A model generated the notes under the pieces. The model made no database searches. It was not told the DNA's origin and saw only the letters and a program-made list of their open reading frames with translations. From contig OZ023181.1 of assembly GCA_963995505.1 (NCBI GenBank), positions 21,758,221-21,822,220 of the forward strand: a stretch of 64,000 bases of DNA, read 5' to 3'. Each line of letters begins with the position of its first letter. Position 1 is the first letter of the stretch. Source of the stretch: Hypericum androsaemum. Lineage: Eukaryota; Streptophyta; Magnoliopsida; Malpighiales; Hypericaceae. This document shows positions 1 through 9,843 of the stretch, one piece after another. The position numbers were made by a program, and so were the translations under genes.

Positions 1-26
1 GTGAAAAGAGGGACCAAGCGAGAGCA

Positions 27-1613
27 ATGGCACAAAATCAGGAAGACGGAGCGCTCCAAGCTGTAGGGGACGCTCCACGAAGAAGGACGCTGTTGGAATC
101 ATCTGTTCCTACATGGAATGGGAACCTTAATGGTCTACAACAACCACATGTAGGTCCCCACTCGTTCCAGATTCCAGCAGCAATTGTCGGACTACTGCAA
201 AACTCGGTCCAATTTGGTGCCTCGCCAAGCGAAGATCCTCAAGACCATCTATCTCGATTTGAAGATATCTGCAACATCATGAAATTCCAAAATGTCGATG
301 ATGATGTCTTGAAGCTGCGCCTCTTTCACTTTTCTTTGAAAGATCGAGCTCGTGCTTGGTACAACAAGTTGAAAGGAGAGACGATTCAGAGTTGGAATGA
401 TCTGGCTCATGCTTTCCTCCGAAGGTTCTTTTCTATGGCCAAGTCATCCAAACTCTTGCAAGAAATCAACACGTTCATCCAAGGAGATGGGGAGAGCATC
501 TATGAAGCATGGGAACGGTTCACGGATCTCCAAAGTGCCTTCCCTCAACATGGTATAACTCAAGACAACCTCATGAAAATCTTCTACAATGGGTTAGATG
601 GCCCATCCCGTGACCATATTGATGCCTCCTCTCAAGGGGTATTCTTGAGGAAGACTGCTGATGAAGCTGCTCGCTTAATGGAGGAAATGGCTGAAGTCAA
701 TGGTATGTGGCCAAAAGAACGTGCTAGGCAACCATGTAAGGAAGCAGCCCGAGGAGTACTCACAGTAAATGCCAACATGAAGCTCGAAGCTCAAATAGAA
801 GCACTTACCAAAAGACTTGACAAGTTGACCAAGGACAAGGAACAGACAGCTGTGGTGCAAGATACTTGTCAGCTTTGCAAAGGGGCACATCCCACAACTG
901 ACTGTCCAATGTTGGAAGAGATCCATGCCATTGCTGATAGAACACCACCAGGAATGGGTTACTCAAAACAAGCTAATGCTCATCCAAATTTCTCTCGATT
1001 TGGTCAGCAAGCACACAACACTAGTGCCCAGCAAGACTCCAGGAAACCATATTTGGGCGAGCAAGTCAAAGAAATGGGTGACAAGATCGATAAGTTAGTG
1101 GGGGTAGTCCAGCAGTCCATCCAACAACAAAGTATAACTGTGCAGCGGCTGGATCGTTGTGAAGCACGTCAACAAGAGTTTGAGATATACTTAAAGGGGC
1201 AAGCCACACAACTCCAGAAGATGGAGATCGAACTCGGAAATTTGGCTGCAGCAAATACTCAAAGGGAAATAGGTGCTCTACCCAGCAACACTGAGTCGAA
1301 CCCGCGAGGACAGGTGATGGCCATCACAGTGAGGAGTGTGGACGAGGATGATGAACCATATATTCCTCCACCACCTTATGTCCCTCCACCTCCATTCCCG
1401 CAAAGACTCCGGAGAAAGCCACCACTTGAGAACAAATCCTCTTCAAAAGAATGTGCCAAACCAATCAAGCCAGCCATCGAGGAGGAGGTAGTTACTGAAA
1501 AGAAGGAGCCACCAGTCTATATCAGTGAACAAGAGGATTCTTATATTCCTCCACCATCACCTCAACAAGTCAAGAAAGTAGCAGTGATCGATGAGAAGGC
1601 CCTTGAATCATAG
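27..1613 (+). CDS. Retrotransposon gag polyprotein (Athila-like)
   Basis: A 528-residue ORF. Residues about 75-190 form the plant retrotransposon gag (capsid-like) domain, with the typical block KDRARAWYNKLKGETIQSW and a following FLRRFF. Residues about 281-293 make a CCHC nucleocapsid knuckle (C-X2-C-X3-H-X4-C). The C-terminal part is glutamine-rich, then proline-rich with repeated YIPPP motifs. The ATG at 27 is the first in the window, but the true start could lie upstream. The ORF ends at TAG (1611-1613) and the protease follows in another frame. The product would package element RNA. It looks intact, so it could still be translated and act in trans. Confidence 0.85.
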   Translation: MAQNQEDGALQAVGDAPRRRTLLESSVPTWNGNLNGLQQPHVGPHSFQIPAAIVGLLQNSVQFGASPSEDPQDHLSRFEDICNIMKFQNVDDDVLKLRLFHFSLKDRARAWYNKLKGETIQSWNDLAHAFLRRFFSMAKSSKLLQEINTFIQGDGESIYEAWERFTDLQSAFPQHGITQDNLMKIFYNGLDGPSRDHIDASSQGVFLRKTADEAARLMEEMAEVNGMWPKERARQPCKEAARGVLTVNANMKLEAQIEALTKRLDKLTKDKEQTAVVQDTCQLCKGAHPTTDCPMLEEIHAIADRTPPGMGYSKQANAHPNFSRFGQQAHNTSAQQDSRKPYLGEQVKEMGDKIDKLVGVVQQSIQQQSITVQRLDRCEARQQEFEIYLKGQATQLQKMEIELGNLAAANTQREIGALPSNTESNPRGQVMAITVRSVDEDDEPYIPPPPYVPPPPFPQRLRRKPPLENKSSSKECAKPIKPAIEEEVVTEKKEPPVYISEQEDSYIPPPSPQQVKKVAVIDEKALES

Positions 1614-1618
1614 CGACA

Positions 1619-2182
1619 ATGGAAGAAATTCAAAGCCATGTCTCTTTCTTTGAGATGTTAGATAAAAGGCCACAATATGCTGAGTTTTTGAAGGAGATCA
1701 TCGCGAGGAAGAAGAGGCAGAATGATGGCAAGACGACTCCTTTGGTAGAAAATGACATACCGCCAAAACTAGAAGATCCAGGGAGTTTCACTATTCCTTG
1801 TACTATTGACGGTATTCAGTTTCCACATTGTTTATGTGATTTGGGTGCCAATATTAATCTTATGCCTTTGGCTACTTTCAGGAAACTCAATTTAGGAGAT
1901 ATCAAACCTACATCTATGATGATAGAGCTTGCAGATCACACTAAGAAGAAACCACATGGAATTGTGGAAGATGTGCTAATCAAAATCAACAAGTCTCTTA
2001 TACCCGTAGACTTTGTAGTGCTGGACTACGTTGTAGATGCAAGTTGTCCATTAATTCTAGGACGTCCATTCCTCAACACTTGTCATGCAATGGTAGATGT
2101 TCACAAGGGCAAGCTACTTCTCCGCATAGGCCCAGATGAAATAGAGTTCCAAGTAACCGATAAGCGCCTCCATCCACCATAG
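1619..2182 (+). CDS. Retropepsin-like aspartic protease domain of the Athila-like element
   Basis: A 187-residue ORF starting 5 bases after the gag stop and in a different frame. It begins with the linker usually found before Athila proteases (FFEMLDKRPQYAEFLKEI), then a pepsin-like fold with CDLGANINLMP near residue 70 and ILGRPFL near residue 147. The active-site triad is DLG rather than DTG/DSG, which is usual for Athila-type proteases. In autonomous relatives this domain leads into reverse transcriptase; here the ORF stops and no polymerase follows. It could be expressed by reinitiation or frameshifting after gag, or not at all. Confidence 0.8.
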   Translation: MEEIQSHVSFFEMLDKRPQYAEFLKEIIARKKRQNDGKTTPLVENDIPPKLEDPGSFTIPCTIDGIQFPHCLCDLGANINLMPLATFRKLNLGDIKPTSMMIELADHTKKKPHGIVEDVLIKINKSLIPVDFVVLDYVVDASCPLILGRPFLNTCHAMVDVHKGKLLLRIGPDEIEFQVTDKRLHPP

Positions 2183-3992
2183 TGCCACAGGGAGTAACAA
2201 AGTCAAGCCAACGACTCTAAATTAGCATGTTTAGTATTTAATTTTTCTTTTATGTTTGTATTTGCTTCAGTATTGTTATTTTGATTTAGTATTTTAATGG
2301 CCTTCGCAGGAGGTTTCAAAAAGAGAAAATTGAGCTGCAGCAGAATTCGCCAGTCCATACACAAACTTTGTTGTGCACAAAGACAATTAGAGCAAAACAC
2401 CACCAACCTTCCCCACCACCTCCTATCAATTGACAGGGCAGTACCAGTCCTTTCCTCTGTTCCTCTATGTTATGTGTCTATTTTGTGCCTCGTGATGTTC
2501 ATGTTCGTACGTGTGATGTTGTTGTTGTCTTGGCCCTACATTGAGGACAATGTGTTCAATAAGTGTGGGGGGGTCAACGTGCGGTTTCATTGTGGTTTGG
2601 CATATGTGATGGGGTCTAGATTTGAATTTAGGATTGTGTTTGTGATTGAAGTGGTGTATTTAAAGCAAATGATGAATCTCCCCCTTGAATTTTTGAACTT
2701 TTGTTAGAAGTTAAATCCCATACCATGTTAGGAATCAAGCCTGAGTATGATGAGTAGGGACGTGTAGGAACAACACCCTTGGTTGTTTAGGTTAGTGGTT
2801 GCACTTGGTAGATTATACTAGCAGCATTGATGAGTGACCTTGTGAGATTTTAGAGCCGAAGGAGGAGACAACCGTCTCTGCATAGCATGAGGTGCCTACA
2901 TTGCTCCGGTCATCGGGTTTCATGCCATCACTTGGTACTGTTTTGGTGGTGTGGGTGTAAGTGACAGGACGGGGGCCATCTTTGATTTTGAGCCTAGAGC
3001 CTTAGAGCTGAAAACCCTGTATATCTCTTGTTTAAACACGTTGAGCTTAAGCCTTTTTTCTTGAAATATTATATGTAAGCCAATATGTAAGCCCTATATC
3101 CACAATCTTACCCACCTTTGATCACTTTGGTCCGAGGATGCATTAGGTCTTAATCTTTGGGGTATTATTGTAAGGGTTCATTTGATAGAATAGCTCGGGA
3201 ATAAACAATGGGGGTAATGGGTAGAATTGAGGCCGATAAAGAAGCCGAGACCAGTTGCCTTTGATGTGTAATGTGCTGAATGCATGAGATTGAGTAAGGT
3301 TGTGAAAAGGAAAAAAAAAGAAAGAAAAAAAGAAAAGTGAAGGAAAAGAAGAAGAAAAAAGTGAAAAAGTGATGAAAAGGGAATGGAAAAGTTGGAAATG
3401 GAACAAACGTTGAATGAGGGAAAGTGGAAAGTTTGGAAAGAGGTTGGAAAGTGAATAAATGGCACGGCTCGAGCTAAGTGGTCAATAGGATTTGGGTGTA
3501 ATCTTGGGATGAGTGCATATTAGATATAGTGTGAGGTATTTAGAGTAGACGAGAGCTAGAATATTTTTGTGAGCTCCTCGGCCGGGTGGTTTAGCTACCT
3601 CCCACATATATTATCCTCACCTGACCTTAACCCCATTACAACCCAATGAAAAGTCCCCTTGATCATGAGCCCCACATTTATCGAGGCACCACTGAGTGAG
3701 ACGTATGAAACTTTGAGATCCCTGACGTGTACGCGAGTGATAGGTAGTTGACTACTCATATATGTGAGCTTAAATTTCTGAACCTCTGAGTGGTCAACCT
3801 TCTAGTGTAATCTACTAAGTGCGAAAACTGGGTTAAACCATCAAGGATGCGGTGTCTACACATTCTTACTCATTGTGCTCAGGTAAGTGAACTACTTGGT
3901 TAATGGGTGGTGTTTTAATAAGAGTTTGAAAGTTTGGGTGTGTGTCTGATGCGCCTTACTTGAGGACAAGCAAGGAAATAAGTGTGGGGGTG
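2183..3992 (+). other. Non-coding trailer of the Athila-like element with two purine tracts
   Basis: No credible coding region; small ORFs here lack recognisable domains. Two related motifs stand out: TTGAGGACAA followed by AATAAGTGTGGGGG at 2551-2571, and again at 3962-3990 directly before the LTR. The second is placed as the polypurine tract that primes plus-strand synthesis. A long A/G-rich tract lies at 3301-3440. Confidence 0.6.
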
Positions 3993-5578
3993 TGATGAGT
4001 GTGTAAATGCTCATGTTTTGTCATATGTTTCGTGCGTGTTTAGTCATGTTTTGAGTTATATTCATCATGTCATGTTAAACCTTGTGATCAATTTAGTATA
4101 TTTATGTTCGGGAATGGATTTCTACCCATCGTCATATTTTGTAGGAAATTGGAGCTCAATGAAGGTCGTTGGAGGGGTGATTTCAAGAGATCATATTGAA
4201 AGAGTCATAACTTTCTACTCGAGCATTGGATTATAACGCATAAGATACCGTTGGAAAGCTTGAAGAGAGATCTACATTTTGTCTTTTATAGTCGAAGTCA
4301 AATTCGGAGCGGAAGAGGATCAAAAATGAAAAATACGAAGATTCAATGAAGCTGTGCAGGCCAACTAGCGACGGGGAGTCAACTAGCGGCCGCCAGTGAA
4401 AGTGGAAGGGCTCCCCGTCGCTAGTTGACTAGCGATCGCTAGTCGGGTAGCACAGAGATTTACAAAGGGGTCGAACTGGCGGCCGCTACTCAACTAGCGA
4501 TCGCTAGTTCGCCCAACGCAGCTTTAGTCCGACTTCTTATTTAGTTATAATTTCGGATCCGCTAAAGGAAATATTCGACTTTTAGCCTCCTGTTTCGGCT
4601 TTAGGACTTAAGGTATATTATTTATATTATTATTTGGCTAGTTAAACTTCCAATTTAGATTAACCTCTTCTAGGTTTTCCTAATTTTGTATTAGATTCGT
4701 GGCTATATATAAGCCTTAGGGGACGTTTTTTGAGGATATTACTACTGCAATATTTTTGAACAGCCTTTAGAGCTTAATAAAGGGATGGTTCCAATTAGCT
4801 ACGGGGAGAGGATTGGCAAAGCTTGACCATCACGACTAAGCTTTTTCTTCCTCTATCTTTTATGTTAATTGCTATCATGTTCTTCGTTAATCTATTGTGC
4901 TTTGTTAACATGCTTAGCGAGTAGTTCTCTTGTGAGTGCGATACCCTAATTATGTGATTACTCGTCTATGTTAGCTATGGTTTGATTATCTTTTGTAGTA
5001 GTTGTCAATTGATGATCTTAATACTTAATCTAACTTGATCACTTAGATTATGATTTTAGTTGATAATAATGGACCGGAAGGCATTAGAATCAACGGAAGA
5101 GTCAATTGACATGTCTTAAGGTATTAATGAGGAATCTTGATACTAAGGGATAACCCGATAGGAGTTAACTTCATAATTGAGTTTAGTTTAATTCTTGGTC
5201 TAATTAATGAGCGGAAGCGTTGATTAGTAATCATGAACTACTCTAGCTTAGTTTTGTCACCCTAATGAGCGGAAGCGTTAGGGAGATGCATTAGAACACT
5301 CCGGGTACTAGTTAGAACTTCATAAAAACCATAGTCTCGACATAGATGGGTAGTCCATAAGGGTATCGTGCTCGTTTATCTCCATTGATTTACAACTCGT
5401 CTTTTATTTGCGTTTCCGATCTAGTTTTATTTACTTTACAATCTTTATAATCTTTTAATTTTCTCGCTTCACATAATTATTGGCATTGATTTTGTGTTCA
5501 ACCCTCAGTTCGAAACCCTACTTACTCACTATACTATTTGATTGTGCATTTAATTGCTTATCAATTTTGCGTACATCA
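3993..5578 (+). repeat. 3' LTR of the Athila-like element
   Basis: The segment starts TGATG right after a purine tract (AAGTGTGGGGGTG) and ends CATCA, giving a 5-bp terminal inverted repeat and a length of 1586 bp. A TATA box (CTATATATAAG) lies at 4703-4713 and AATAAA at 4776-4781. It contains the palindrome cluster at 4362-4509. The boundary is inferred from TG...CA ends and the purine tract, because the other LTR is outside the window. Confidence 0.75.
4362..4509. repeat. Cluster of perfect palindromes inside the LTR
   Basis: A 17-bp perfect inverted repeat pairs 4362-4378 with 4411-4427 (core CTAGCGACGGGGAG). Two palindromes follow: 16 bp at 4428-4443 and 18 bp at 4492-4509, both centred on AGCGATCGCT. 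Two further near-palindromes centred on GCGGCCGC lie at 4382-4397 and 4474-4489 and are near reverse complements of each other. The cluster is upstream of the TATA box. Confidence 0.85.
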
Positions 5579-6626
5579 AATTGTCTCCACCTTGAACCAA
5601 ATCACATGACCGATCTTCAACCGTGAATCTCCAAGACTTGAACCAATCTTCAATTCGACAGGACCCCAATCTGACCCTTCTTTGGTCAAATTCTTCAACT
5701 CGGACAAACAAAATCACCACGCCCATCAAACCCGACCCAAACTTCATGATCCAAAATAAGACCCAGACATTTAAGCCATTAACCGGTCTACTTCCAAGGA
5801 TCAACCATAATCTCGCCCAAAAACAAGTCTGGTCAACTTCCATAACCATGACTAATCAAATCCACCTAGCCTCCATAACCGAATATGATCAAAACTGAAT
5901 AAGCCAGCCTCAAAACCGGTTAAAACCCTAACCAACCAGTCCAAAAAATCATCTTCTGGTCGGACCAGAAAACCAAACCGGTCAGTCAACTTGTTGACCC
6001 AAAATTCCCAATTCAGCTTCAATTAGGTTTTTTTTTTCGAAATCAGGGAGACGGCGGCGGGCTCCATGGCGGCGCGGCAGGCGGCGGGCTTGCTCGGCCT
6101 CGGTCGGCGCGAGCTGGCGAGCGCCGGCGAGTGGCGTGTAGCGGCGGCGGTCGGGGAGTTCCTTTTCTCTCTCCCCAACTCTCTCTCGCTCTCTCTCTCC
6201 TCGGGCTCTGTCTCTCTTCCCGAACGGCAAACGATAGCAACGGGATGCGAGCTCCTTCTCCTTCATCAAGCGACTCTCCAAGCAGCGGCATCGAGGAGGG
6301 TTCAGGAGAAGGCCTCGGACGGCCAGCGGCAACTCAGTGACGGGGATTCACGGGCGGGTCGCTCCCTCCCTCTTTCTCTCTCCCCGACGGCTTCAATGGC
6401 GGAGCTGCACTCCGTTCATCTCTCTGGTCAGCCGCGACCTGCTGCTCATGGTGGATGGCAGGACGCGAGCGGGCTGGGCTGGCGGCATCGGTCCGAGGAC
6501 TCGTCGGGTTGAGCGGCGGCTCCAAGGGGTGGTCCGAAGACCTAAATCCCCAAATTTTCCTCTTCGCCCCGATTCGCAATCTGCCCCTTTTTTTTTTCAA
6601 TACTCGAATACTCGAATCTCAGATCC

Positions 6627-6639
6627 GGCTCTGATACCA
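6627..6639 (-). other. Primer-binding site (initiator Met-tRNA type)
   Basis: The minus strand reads TGGTATCAGAGCC two bases after the LTR end. This is the standard plant copia primer-binding site, and it fixes the element's orientation. Confidence 0.85.
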
Positions 6640-6641
6640 AT

Positions 6642-6956
6642 TGTTGAAAAATAAGATCGAAACGAGTAAAATACGAGAGACAAGAATTACGTGGTTCGGT
6701 CGAAAGACCTACTCCACGGGGCCGAGACGATCATCACTATATTATGTGCAGATACATGGTACATAAGCCATAGGCGAGGCGGTGCCTCAAGCCTAACTCT
6801 CTCGTGCCTATACTACCATTGCGTTATGCAAAGACTTAGACCAAGACCAAAAAATATCTAACCCCTACTCTTCTATATATAGAGGACAAGTCCAATATAT
6901 TCCTCAATAGGAATTAGAGTTCTGTTCTAATTAAGAATTTGCGACAAATCCTAACA
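6642..6956 (-). repeat. Copia-type 5' LTR
   Basis: On the minus strand the segment starts TGTTAGGATTTG and ends TTTTTCAACA, with imperfect TGTTA/CAACA ends. It has a TATA box (CTATATATAGA, around 6873) and adjoins a Met-tRNA primer-binding site. Its length and ends fit plant Ty1/copia LTRs. Confidence 0.8.
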
Positions 6957-7686
6957 CTAATAAATATAGTCTAATAGTTCCATCCTTAAGTGACTGTGGC
7001 CTATTATCCAATTTCTCCCTCCTTTTTTAATGCTTTTTCTTAATTCTTTCTCCAATCACCCAAACAAACATGTGCATTTGCAGCGATAGTGGCCCACTAG
7101 GTAGAAAAAATTTCAGCAAACTCCCTTTTTATGACTATTGGTGGTTGATGAAACGAACCGCTTCTGATAGACTTGTCGTGAAGATAGATGGATCTATGAT
7201 TATTCAGAATCGAAAATTGTCGGACCTTATTTAAAGATGGCTCTTCCAATAATATCTTTTAGTATGCGTCTGCATTGAATGTGACAATTATCGCGCAGTT
7301 GGTGGAAGTACGCAGGATGGTAGTTACCAACAATAATTTTCTGTTTTAATACGCATTGACTGAGATAGGTTACCTACTTCCATCTACTTTCCTTTTGTTT
7401 TTCTCCTCTGCTAACTGCTGATTAGTAACCACCAACCCCAATGAGGAATAATAAAGAAATAGAGAGAAGCATGATCACCGAATAGAGCTTTAACGAAATA
7501 TGCAGATACAGACAAAAGTACTACATACTTTCTATGAGTTGTGACTCTGACTTCAGAGAGTGACCAAAATATGTCAAGAACATGGATGCTCGCTATCAAA
7601 ATTATAACAACTTCTTTTCTTCCCGAGTTTAGTCCGATCCGCCTGACTGCTTTGTAATCGTAAGTAGCTCCTCGAGGATTTGCTTC
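6957..7686. other. Intergenic, nothing recognised
   Basis: AT-rich sequence between the copia LTR and the 3' end of the MYB gene. The last few hundred bases probably include the MYB 3' untranslated region. No domain-bearing ORF or repeat structure was seen. Confidence 0.5.
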
Positions 7687-8345
7687 TCATCTGCAACTGC
7701 ATTGCTTACTACTTTGCAGCCCCAATCTGCAGTAGAAGCAGTGAGCTTCCTTGCTTATCGTCTCTGTCTTGGGTAACTGATCCGAATTTCGACTTGGAGG
7801 GCTTATCCTGAGCTCCAAACTCACAGTAGGGACCTCTTCTTTTACTTCTGCGCCTGCAGATTCGGCCGTTGTGTCCTCGCCGATGGACCGATGGGTAAAG
7901 GGGTCGATTCCTTTACTCGCAAGCTTCCTCCTTAGGTGCGTGTTCCAGTAGTTCTTGATCTCGTTATCCGTTCTTCCCGGCAGCCTACCTGCTATAAGTG
8001 ACCATCTAAAACAAAGCAGAGTTAGCACGTGTGCGAAAGCTGCAAAAGCAGAGTAGAGACTATGTAGAGCCAGTCCATTTACTTGTTGCCGAGGAGGCTG
8101 TGCAGCTTAATAATGAGCTCGTCCTCTTCGTCGGTGAAGTTCCCGCGTTTGAGGTCGGGCCGGAGGTAGTTAATCCATCTGAGACGGCAACTTTTCCCGC
8201 AGCGGAGAAGGCCGGCGGCTTTGGGGAGGGACCTCCAGCTGCCTTCTCCATGAGCTTGGATATGTGCAATGAGTCTCTCGTCTTCTTCTCTCGTCCATGC
8301 CCCCTTTTTAATGTGGCCTTTCTCGCAGCAAGGAGACCTTCCCAT
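7687..8345 (-). CDS. R2R3-MYB transcription repressor, subgroup 4 (MYB6/MYB8/MYB4-like)
   Basis: Two exons (8345-8083, 8005-7687) joined at LLGNK/WSLIAGR give 193 residues. The protein starts [17 protein letters not shown], the hallmark R2 start. R2 (about 13-64) and R3 (about 66-115) carry the regular tryptophans. R3 contains the complete bHLH-interaction signature ([DE]Lx2[RK]x3Lx6Lx3R). After R3 come GIDPFTHR and an SLELRI motif, the LxLxL (EAR) repression motif of subgroup 4, and a short cysteine-rich tail (FYC...CSC). Family knowledge: such nuclear proteins repress phenylpropanoid, lignin or flavonoid genes. The first MYB intron is absent, as in several subgroup members. The protein is shorter than MYB4, closer to MYB6/MYB8; the exact orthologue is uncertain. 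Confidence 0.93.
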
Positions 8346-8864
8346 GTTGAGTCTGTGCCCAAGGCTAAGGCTAAGGCTAAAACTAAAGACTCTGATCTAA
8401 TTTTAAAGATGGGATTGGTGGGTTCTGAGCGAGGAGCAATTATTGTTTCTAGATATGGGTTGGTAGAGAAGATGCTTTGGAGAGGGCCCACTTGGTGATC
8501 TGCAACCCACCCGCTCTCAACCTCACCTCAACCTTTCGGCTTTATGATAATCCGAACTTGTCACGATCTGTGTTTTTGGAGCTGATCCCACCGAAATTAG
8601 ATAGGGATTGAAAATAGCGAAAAGTTCATGTACTCGTCTACTCGACGAACTAATATAAAATCTATCAATAACACTACAACTAATAACATATTTCTTCTGA
8701 CATGCGCGATAGAAGACGAGCAAGTTTTTGGGAGGATATTCCTGCTCTGGAGGAGTGGAGCAATTGGATCGGCGAGTTTGTGTTCTGTAATTCAACCATC
8801 AGTTGGAAATTGCAAGTTGCTAAGTTTCCGTAAAGTTACCAGAAAAGTTTCGAAAGCGCAAACA
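8346..8864. other. Upstream region of the MYB gene
   Basis: This must hold the MYB promoter. Small ORFs on both strands have no recognisable domain. A MULE is inserted about 530 bp upstream of the MYB start codon. Confidence 0.5.
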
Positions 8865-8873
8865 ATTTTTAAT

Positions 8874-9834
8874 AGGTAAATTACCTTTCGGTCCTTGATT
8901 CATATCATAATTATTAGTAAGGTCCCTGTTATTATAAAAATAATTTGATATCCCTGCTCTTCGTTTAAAAGTTGATCTCGGTTCCCTCAAAAATTAATTT
9001 ATTATTATTATTCAATTAAAATGACTATATCCTCAAGGTCGTGTTCTCCGACCCATCCTCATCGAAGAAAAAATTCTCTCCCCTCCACCTCCGGCAATCA
9101 AATCGAAACTCCAGCTCCCACAATTATATTTAAAACAGATCTGTAAACTGGAACAACAAAAATAGAACAAGCAAAGTAATCGACGACCAAATTTTGGAAT
9201 CTTAACAGTAACCTAAAGATAAATTTGTGAACAATTGAGAAATTCCAAGTGAGAAATACTCTTTTTCTTCCGCGACTAGCCCCTTGAAACCTTCGTCGAC
9301 GGGGAGAATTTCCAAACGTACTCCCGTGGTTGTTGTTCTTCCGCGATGCTGCCTATCCCAGAGTCTATGACGACGCCGTCTCCAGAGTTGGAGTAGAGAG
9401 CCAGAAGCCGGAGGCGAGAGAGAGGTTGAGGAAAGCAAGGATGTCGTCGAATTTGGTCGAAGGACGAACGTGAGGACGCCGTCGGATTTGGTCGGGGATG
9501 AAAGCGATGATGTCGTCAGATTTGGTCGCTCTCCTTCTCGTCGGAGGGCAAGGGTTCAGACCACCGGGCCAAATCCATCGGTGGGCTGGCAACAGAGAGG
9601 TTAAGGAAGGGTGCGCGAGCGAGCGAGCGAGAGAGAGGGGTTGGAGTAGAGGGTTACTTTTTTATTTATTTTTTAGGGTTATATAAGTCATTTCCTGTTA
9701 AAATTGATTGTTAACGTCAGCCAGAGAACCGAGACCAACATTTAAATAAAGAACAAAAACGGCAAAATAATTTTTCAAACGAGACCCTATTAATAATCAT
9801 GGCAGAGACCAAAAATCTAATAATAATTTTGCCC
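8874..9834. mobile_element. Non-autonomous Mutator-like element (MULE), 961 bp
   Basis: Diverged inverted ends of roughly 110-130 bp: the left end begins AGGTAAATTACC, and the reverse complement of the right end begins GGGCAAAATTATT; both carry AGGTCCCT/GGTCTCGGTT-type blocks. Flanking 9-mers ATTTTTAAT (8865-8873) and ATCTTTAAT (9835-9843) agree at 8 of 9, fitting the 9-bp duplication made by Mutator transposases. The interior holds a GC-richer segment with three copies of a GTCGRATTTGGTCG-like unit (9442-9530) but no transposase. Confidence 0.7.
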
Positions 9835-9843
9835 ATCTTTAAT

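Larger units (their letters stand above)
1..5578 (+). mobile_element. Athila-type Ty3/gypsy LTR retrotransposon, 3' part (5' end outside window)
   Basis: The stretch reads gag, retropepsin-like protease, a long non-coding trailer, a purine tract and a 3' LTR. Gag and protease resemble the Athila lineage: CCHC knuckle of the form CX2CX3HX4C, and a protease with a DLGA active-site motif followed by an LGRPFL flap region. No reverse transcriptase, RNase H or integrase lies between the protease stop (2182) and the LTR (3993), so this copy is a non-autonomous or deleted derivative. The 5' LTR and primer-binding site are outside the window, so the target-site duplication cannot be checked. Confidence 0.88.
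5579..6956 (-). mobile_element. Ty1/copia-type element, 5' LTR and leader, cut by the Athila insertion
   Basis: On the minus strand a 315-bp LTR is followed at once by a primer-binding site complementary to initiator Met-tRNA and then a GC-rich leader that runs down to the Athila LTR edge at 5578. No gag or pol is visible in the retained part. The simplest reading is that the Athila element jumped into this element's leader, leaving its remainder left of the window. Short GC-rich ORFs on both strands in 5980-6660 look like leader by-products. Confidence 0.65.

Noticed and set aside
3143..3465. Two minus-strand ORFs rich in Phe and Ser
   Set aside because: They are the complement of the A/G-rich tract in the Athila trailer.
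5982..6654. Several overlapping GC-rich ORFs on both strands, up to 148 residues
   Set aside because: Low-complexity frames within the copia leader next to its primer site; none shows a domain and they overlap in many frames.
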